In this document: positions 60,616 to 64,000 of the stretch, in pieces | Position numbering within the stretch: the stretch's first letter is position 1 | Layout: the number at the start of each line of letters is the position of its first letter | From: Paraburkholderia caballeronis | Lineage (GTDB): Bacteria > Pseudomonadota > Gammaproteobacteria > Burkholderiales > Burkholderiaceae | Assembly: GCF_900104845.1 (NCBI RefSeq) | Contig: NZ_FNSR01000001.1 | Span: 124,001-188,000 of the forward strand | Length of the DNA: 64,000 nucleotides | Direction of reading: 5' to 3' | Position numbers and translations under genes: made by a program | The notes under the pieces: model-generated | Told to the model about the DNA's origin: nothing | Database searches by the model: none | The model's input: only the letters and a program-made list of their open reading frames with translations

Positions 60616-62163
60616 ATGCGCAACAACCAGCCAGTTACGCAACAGGAGTTCGAGTTCCCCGACAACGCGACGCTGATGTCCACGACCGACGTCGACAGCC
60701 ACATCACGTACGCGAACGCTGCGTTCATCCAGATCAGCGGCTTCACGAGCGAAGAGATCACCGGACAGCCGCACAACCTCGTCCGCCATCCGGACATGCC
60801 GAAGGAAGCGTTCGCCGACATGTGGGCGACGCTGAAGGGCGGCGAGCCGTGGACCGGGCTCGTCAAGAACCGCCGCAAGAACGGCGACCACTACTGGGTG
60901 CGCGCGAACGCGACGCCCGTGATCCGCAACGGCCGGCCGGTCGGTTATATGTCGGTGCGCACGAAGGCGTCGCGCGACGAGATCGCGGCCGCCGACGCGC
61001 TGTACCGGGACTTCCGCGAAGGCCGCGCGCGCGGCCTTCGCATCCACAAGGGCCTCGTCGTGCGCGGCGGCGCGCTGCGCTGGTTGTCCGCGTTCAAGAC
61101 GATGCCGGTGCGCTGGCGCATCCGCGGCGCGCTGCTGGTCGCCGCGCCGGCGCTGGTGGCGGCCGGATGGCTCGCGGGCCTCGGCGGCGCCGGGCTCGCC
61201 GGGTTCGCGGGCACGACCGTCGCGATCTCGATCGCCGCGTCGCTGTGGCTGGAAGCGCAGATTTCGCGGCCGCTGGAGGCGATGCTGAAACAGGCGCTGA
61301 GCGTCGCGAGCGGCGAGACGCAGAAGGTCGATCACATGGATCGCGTCGACGAGATCGGGATGACGCTGCGCACCATCAGCCAGCTCGGGCTGATGTTCCG
61401 CTGGCTGATCGACGACGTCAGCGAACAGGTGATGAACGTGCGCACCGCGATCGACGAGATCGCGCAGGGCAACAACGACCTGAGCCGCCGCACCGAGCAG
61501 GCCGCGTCGAATGTGCAGCAGACGGCCGCGTCGATGGCGCAGATGACCGCGTCCGTGAAGAGCAACGCGGAGACCGCGATGCAGGCGAACACGCTGTCCG
61601 GCACCGCAAGCGATGCCGCCGCGCGCGGCGGCGAGGCGGTCTCCGAGGTCGTCACCACGATGAGCGACATCACCGAAAGCTCGCGCAAGATCGCCGACAT
61701 CATCGGCGTGATCGACGGGATCGCGTTCCAGACGAACATCCTTGCGTTGAACGCGGCCGTCGAGGCGGCGCGGGCGGGCGAGCAGGGGCGCGGCTTCGCG
61801 GTGGTCGCGGGCGAGGTGCGCGCGCTCGCGCAGCGCAGCGCGAATTCGGCGCGCGAGATCAAGGCGCTGATCGGCGCGAGCGTCGAGAAGGTCGAATCGG
61901 GCTCGAAGCTCGTGAACGACGCGGGCAAGACGATGGACGATATCGTGACGCAGGTGAAGCGCGTGTCGGACCTGATCGCGGAGATCCGGTCGGCGACCGA
62001 CGAGCAGAGCAGCGGCGTCACGCAGGTCGATCGCGCGGTCGGGGATCTGGACAACATCACGCAGCAGAACGCGGCGCTGGTGGAGGAGAGCACGGCCGCG
62101 TCGGAGAGCTTGCGGCAGCAGGCGCGGAGTCTTGTCGAGGCGGTTAGTGTGTTTCGGCGGTGA
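60616..62163 (+). CDS. aer: Aer-type PAS-containing methyl-accepting chemotaxis protein
   Basis: 515 residues. The N-terminal PAS domain (about 15-125) has [19 protein letters not shown] and [20 protein letters not shown], which keeps the Arg-His-x-Asp and Trp residues that bind FAD in E. coli Aer. A hydrophobic hairpin (about 165-215) follows, then a HAMP-like linker and the signalling domain with the conserved tip [20 protein letters not shown]. It ends in SVFRR without a CheR-binding pentapeptide. There is no periplasmic sensor domain, so it should sense redox or oxygen through FAD. Confidence 0.9.
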   Translation: MRNNQPVTQQEFEFPDNATLMSTTDVDSHITYANAAFIQISGFTSEEITGQPHNLVRHPDMPKEAFADMWATLKGGEPWTGLVKNRRKNGDHYWVRANATPVIRNGRPVGYMSVRTKASRDEIAAADALYRDFREGRARGLRIHKGLVVRGGALRWLSAFKTMPVRWRIRGALLVAAPALVAAGWLAGLGGAGLAGFAGTTVAISIAASLWLEAQISRPLEAMLKQALSVASGETQKVDHMDRVDEIGMTLRTISQLGLMFRWLIDDVSEQVMNVRTAIDEIAQGNNDLSRRTEQAASNVQQTAASMAQMTASVKSNAETAMQANTLSGTASDAAARGGEAVSEVVTTMSDITESSRKIADIIGVIDGIAFQTNILALNAAVEAARAGEQGRGFAVVAGEVRALAQRSANSAREIKALIGASVEKVESGSKLVNDAGKTMDDIVTQVKRVSDLIAEIRSATDEQSSGVTQVDRAVGDLDNITQQNAALVEESTAASESLRQQARSLVEAVSVFRR

Positions 62164-62571
62164 GGGCGAGACGATGCGCCGTGCCCGCTTCGGTCGCGTT
62201 CAACGGGCGGCTGCTCCGCCCGTCGGCATCCGCCTGATCGCGCCGGCGCCGCTGCGCCATCGCGGCATACCGGCCCGGCGGCAACGTTCGCCGCGATAGT
62301 CGGGTCGTGCCGCCGCCGACCGGGGCTCGGCACGCGTGCTGGAACGCGGCGCGTCGAGTCGTTCTCCGGCACGTCGAAGAGGGGAACCGCGCACCGGTAG
62401 CCCTGAACGGCGCCGCCTCGCCACAGCATGTCTCGATGCGAAGCTTCAGGATCGCAAGGCTTGTTCACCCTCAAGGCCGGAACGACAGCGGACAGCGTGG
62501 CCGGCATGTTCAAACCGGTATCATCGTCGCTATCCGCCGACCGCCATTGCTTCATTGCCTGCGTCCGTTCC
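62164..62571. other. Gap between aer and the SWIM-domain gene
   Basis: About 400 nt without a supported gene. CGGGCGG-CTGCT-CCGCCCG (62204-62222) is a 7-bp hairpin 40 nt after the aer stop, a weak terminator candidate without a T-run. Confidence 0.4.
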
Positions 62572-64000
62572 ATGTCCGAATCAGCAAAGCTTGCGAAGCT
62601 GCTCACCCTCGCCGAAGTTCAGTCGCGCGCCGACCCGAAGACATTCGCGCGCGGCAAAGCCTATTTCCATGATGGCGCCGTGTCTCGTCTGGAAGAACAT
62701 CACGGGGCCATTCGCGCCACCGTACGCGGCACGCACCGTTACCGGGTCGAACTCGCCGCCGGGGACGGCGAACTCGCTTACGACTGCAGTTGCCCGGTCG
62801 GCGACGACGGCATTTTCTGCAAGCACGCGGTCGCCGTTGCGCTGTCCTGGCTGGAAAATTCCGGCGAGGAGGTGTTCCACGCCGACGAGCCCGATCGCGA
62901 CAAACCGCGGAAGAAGCGGAAGACCAACGCGGAAACAATCCGCGAATACGTGGCGACGCTGGACAAGAATGCGCTTGAGGGTTTGTTGCTGGACGCGGTC
63001 GAGCGGGACCGGGCCCTGCGTGACAGGCTGCTGTTCGCCGCGCGCGCGGCCGGCGCATCCGACCTGTCCGGCATGAAAGCCGCCGTCAGGCAGGCCACGC
63101 GGATTGCCCGGCCGCTGGACTGGCGGGAGGCGGACGCATACGGCGACGGCCTGATGTCGCTGGCCGACATGTTGCGCCAACGGCTGGCCGGACCGACCGC
63201 GGCACAGGTCGTCGAGTTGTCGGAGCTGGCGATTGCCGGCGCGGAAAAGAGCCTTGAGCAGATCGACGACTCCAGTGGCAACGTGATGCCCGCCATCGTC
63301 GAGCTGGCATCGGTCCACCTCGATGCGTGCAGGCTGACCAGGCCAGACCCCGTGAAGCTTGCGGAGCGGCTCTTCCGGCTACAGACAGAAAGCGTGTGGG
63401 ACACGTTCTACGACGTGTTGCCGGCGTACGTGGAGCCGCTCGGCGAGGGCGGATTACGCCGCTATCGCCAGTTGGTCCTCGAAGCCTGGGAGGCGCTTCC
63501 TGCGCTTGCGCCGGACAAACCGCTTCGCCGCTCATATGACTCCCGGCGCATGAGACTTGAGCACGCCATGGAAGCCCTCGCGGAACAGGATGGCGATATT
63601 GACGCGCTTATCCGCATTCACGCGAAAGACCTGTCGAGTGCATCCCGCTTCCTGGAGTTGGCTGAGCTTTGCGTGCGGCACGGCCGCCCTGACGAGGGCC
63701 TCGCGTGGGCGGAGCGCGGCCTGCATGAGTCGGGCGAAAAGTTCGACCCGCGCCTGCTCGGCTTCTGCATCGATGGCTATCTGCATCGACGCGAGTTCGA
63801 TCGGGCCGATGCGTTTGCGTGGCGACGTTTCGAAGCTCACCCTGCGGCGAATGCGTTTGCCGCATTGATGAACGTTGCGACAGCCACGGGTCGATATGAC
63901 GAAACCCGCGAGCGCGCACTGCAGCACCTTTGGTCGCTGGTCAGGGAGGACGAGTCATCCGGTAAAGCGAAGCGAAACGTCTGGCGCGCCCATGCGCGGA
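62572..64000 (+). CDS. SWIM zinc-finger protein, 3' end outside window
   Basis: An open frame of 476 codons from ATG 62572 to the window end with no stop. The N-terminus holds a SWIM zinc finger (YDCSCPVGDDGIFCKHAVAV, pattern C-x-C-xn-C-x-H) at about residues 80-100, then a basic stretch DKPRKKRKT and a long helical-repeat region (EGLAWAERGLHESGEKFDPR and similar) that looks TPR-like. SWIM proteins bind DNA or proteins, and many are linked to SWI/SNF-type helicases. The true C-terminus is not visible. Confidence 0.82.
   Translation, partial: MSESAKLAKLLTLAEVQSRADPKTFARGKAYFHDGAVSRLEEHHGAIRATVRGTHRYRVELAAGDGELAYDCSCPVGDDGIFCKHAVAVALSWLENSGEEVFHADEPDRDKPRKKRKTNAETIREYVATLDKNALEGLLLDAVERDRALRDRLLFAARAAGASDLSGMKAAVRQATRIARPLDWREADAYGDGLMSLADMLRQRLAGPTAAQVVELSELAIAGAEKSLEQIDDSSGNVMPAIVELASVHLDACRLTRPDPVKLAERLFRLQTESVWDTFYDVLPAYVEPLGEGGLRRYRQLVLEAWEALPALAPDKPLRRSYDSRRMRLEHAMEALAEQDGDIDALIRIHAKDLSSASRFLELAELCVRHGRPDEGLAWAERGLHESGEKFDPRLLGFCIDGYLHRREFDRADAFAWRRFEAHPAANAFAALMNVATATGRYDETRERALQHLWSLVREDESSGKAKRNVWRAHAR

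Noticed and set aside
1..64000. CRISPR arrays, tRNA or rRNA genes
   Set aside because: No regularly spaced repeats, no cloverleaf-like conserved T-arm sequences and no rRNA-like stretches were noticed on reading both strands.

Overview
The window looks like a Burkholderia chromosome (pseudomallei/cepacia-complex-like betaproteobacterium). This rests on recognised protein families and on the strong GCG/CTC/CGC codon bias of the right half, not on a database search.

The left part (about 1-38,000) is an ABC-transporter-dependent (group 2/3) capsule locus that resembles the wcb capsule I locus of B. pseudomallei in its export and lipid-type genes but has a different centre. From the left there are decayed IS3- and IS110-type transposase fragments (about 120-540). 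Next comes a leftward operon, 12,907 to 578: a short-chain dehydrogenase (WcbP), an LtaS-like membrane phosphotransferase (WcbQ), a 2,539-residue fully reducing type I polyketide synthase (WcbR), a small membrane protein (WcbS position), an alpha-oxoamine synthase (WcbT) and a GNAT acyltransferase. A gene-poor 1.4 kb stretch, manC/xanB (GDP-mannose supply) and an intact IS110-family element (about 15.93-17.38 kb) follow. Then come wcbO (KpsS-like Kdo transferase) and, divergently, the export genes wcbD-wzm-wzt plus a Tat-type beta-helix protein. Convergent to these is a tight nine-gene leftward operon (31,161 to 23,333): wcbC (KpsD-like), WavE-like, two paralogous nucleotidyltransferases, a GDPD-like phosphodiesterase, a HAD phosphatase, a cupin, a large GT-A-like transferase and an unknown protein. 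Divergent from it are wcbB (glycosyltransferase), wcbA (KpsC-like), an unknown protein with a disordered tail, and a GMC oxidoreductase. About 1.3 kb without genes closes the locus.

From about 39,100 rightward the composition changes to very GC-rich, ordinary catabolic and housekeeping genes. These are an SMP-30 lactonase and MHS transporter; a GntR regulator divergent from a set made of a tandem CaiB/BaiF CoA-transferase, a Cys-less thiolase-like protein, a DUF35 protein and DhaK/DhaL-like kinase subunits; an AldA-type aldehyde dehydrogenase; a FadR-type regulator and an ACS-family transporter preceded by a pair of palindromic operators; a TonB-dependent copper receptor with a DUF2946 protein; dbpA and a zinc-ribbon protein; an exaC-type aldehyde dehydrogenase with a DUF779 partner behind a strong sigma-54 promoter candidate with two upstream palindromes; an Aer-type aerotaxis receptor behind a sigma-28-like promoter; and a SWIM-zinc-finger protein cut by the window end.

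The most interesting biology is (1) the PKS / alpha-oxoamine synthase / SDR / GNAT / LtaS-like operon, which formally parallels sphingoid-lipid synthesis, and (2) the capsule-specific cassette with paired nucleotidyltransferases, HAD phosphatase and phosphodiesterase. Smaller sites worth checking are a bridge-RNA region in the IS110 left end, a perfect 32-nt palindrome upstream of manC, and the sigma-54 and LacI/GntR-type operator arrays.
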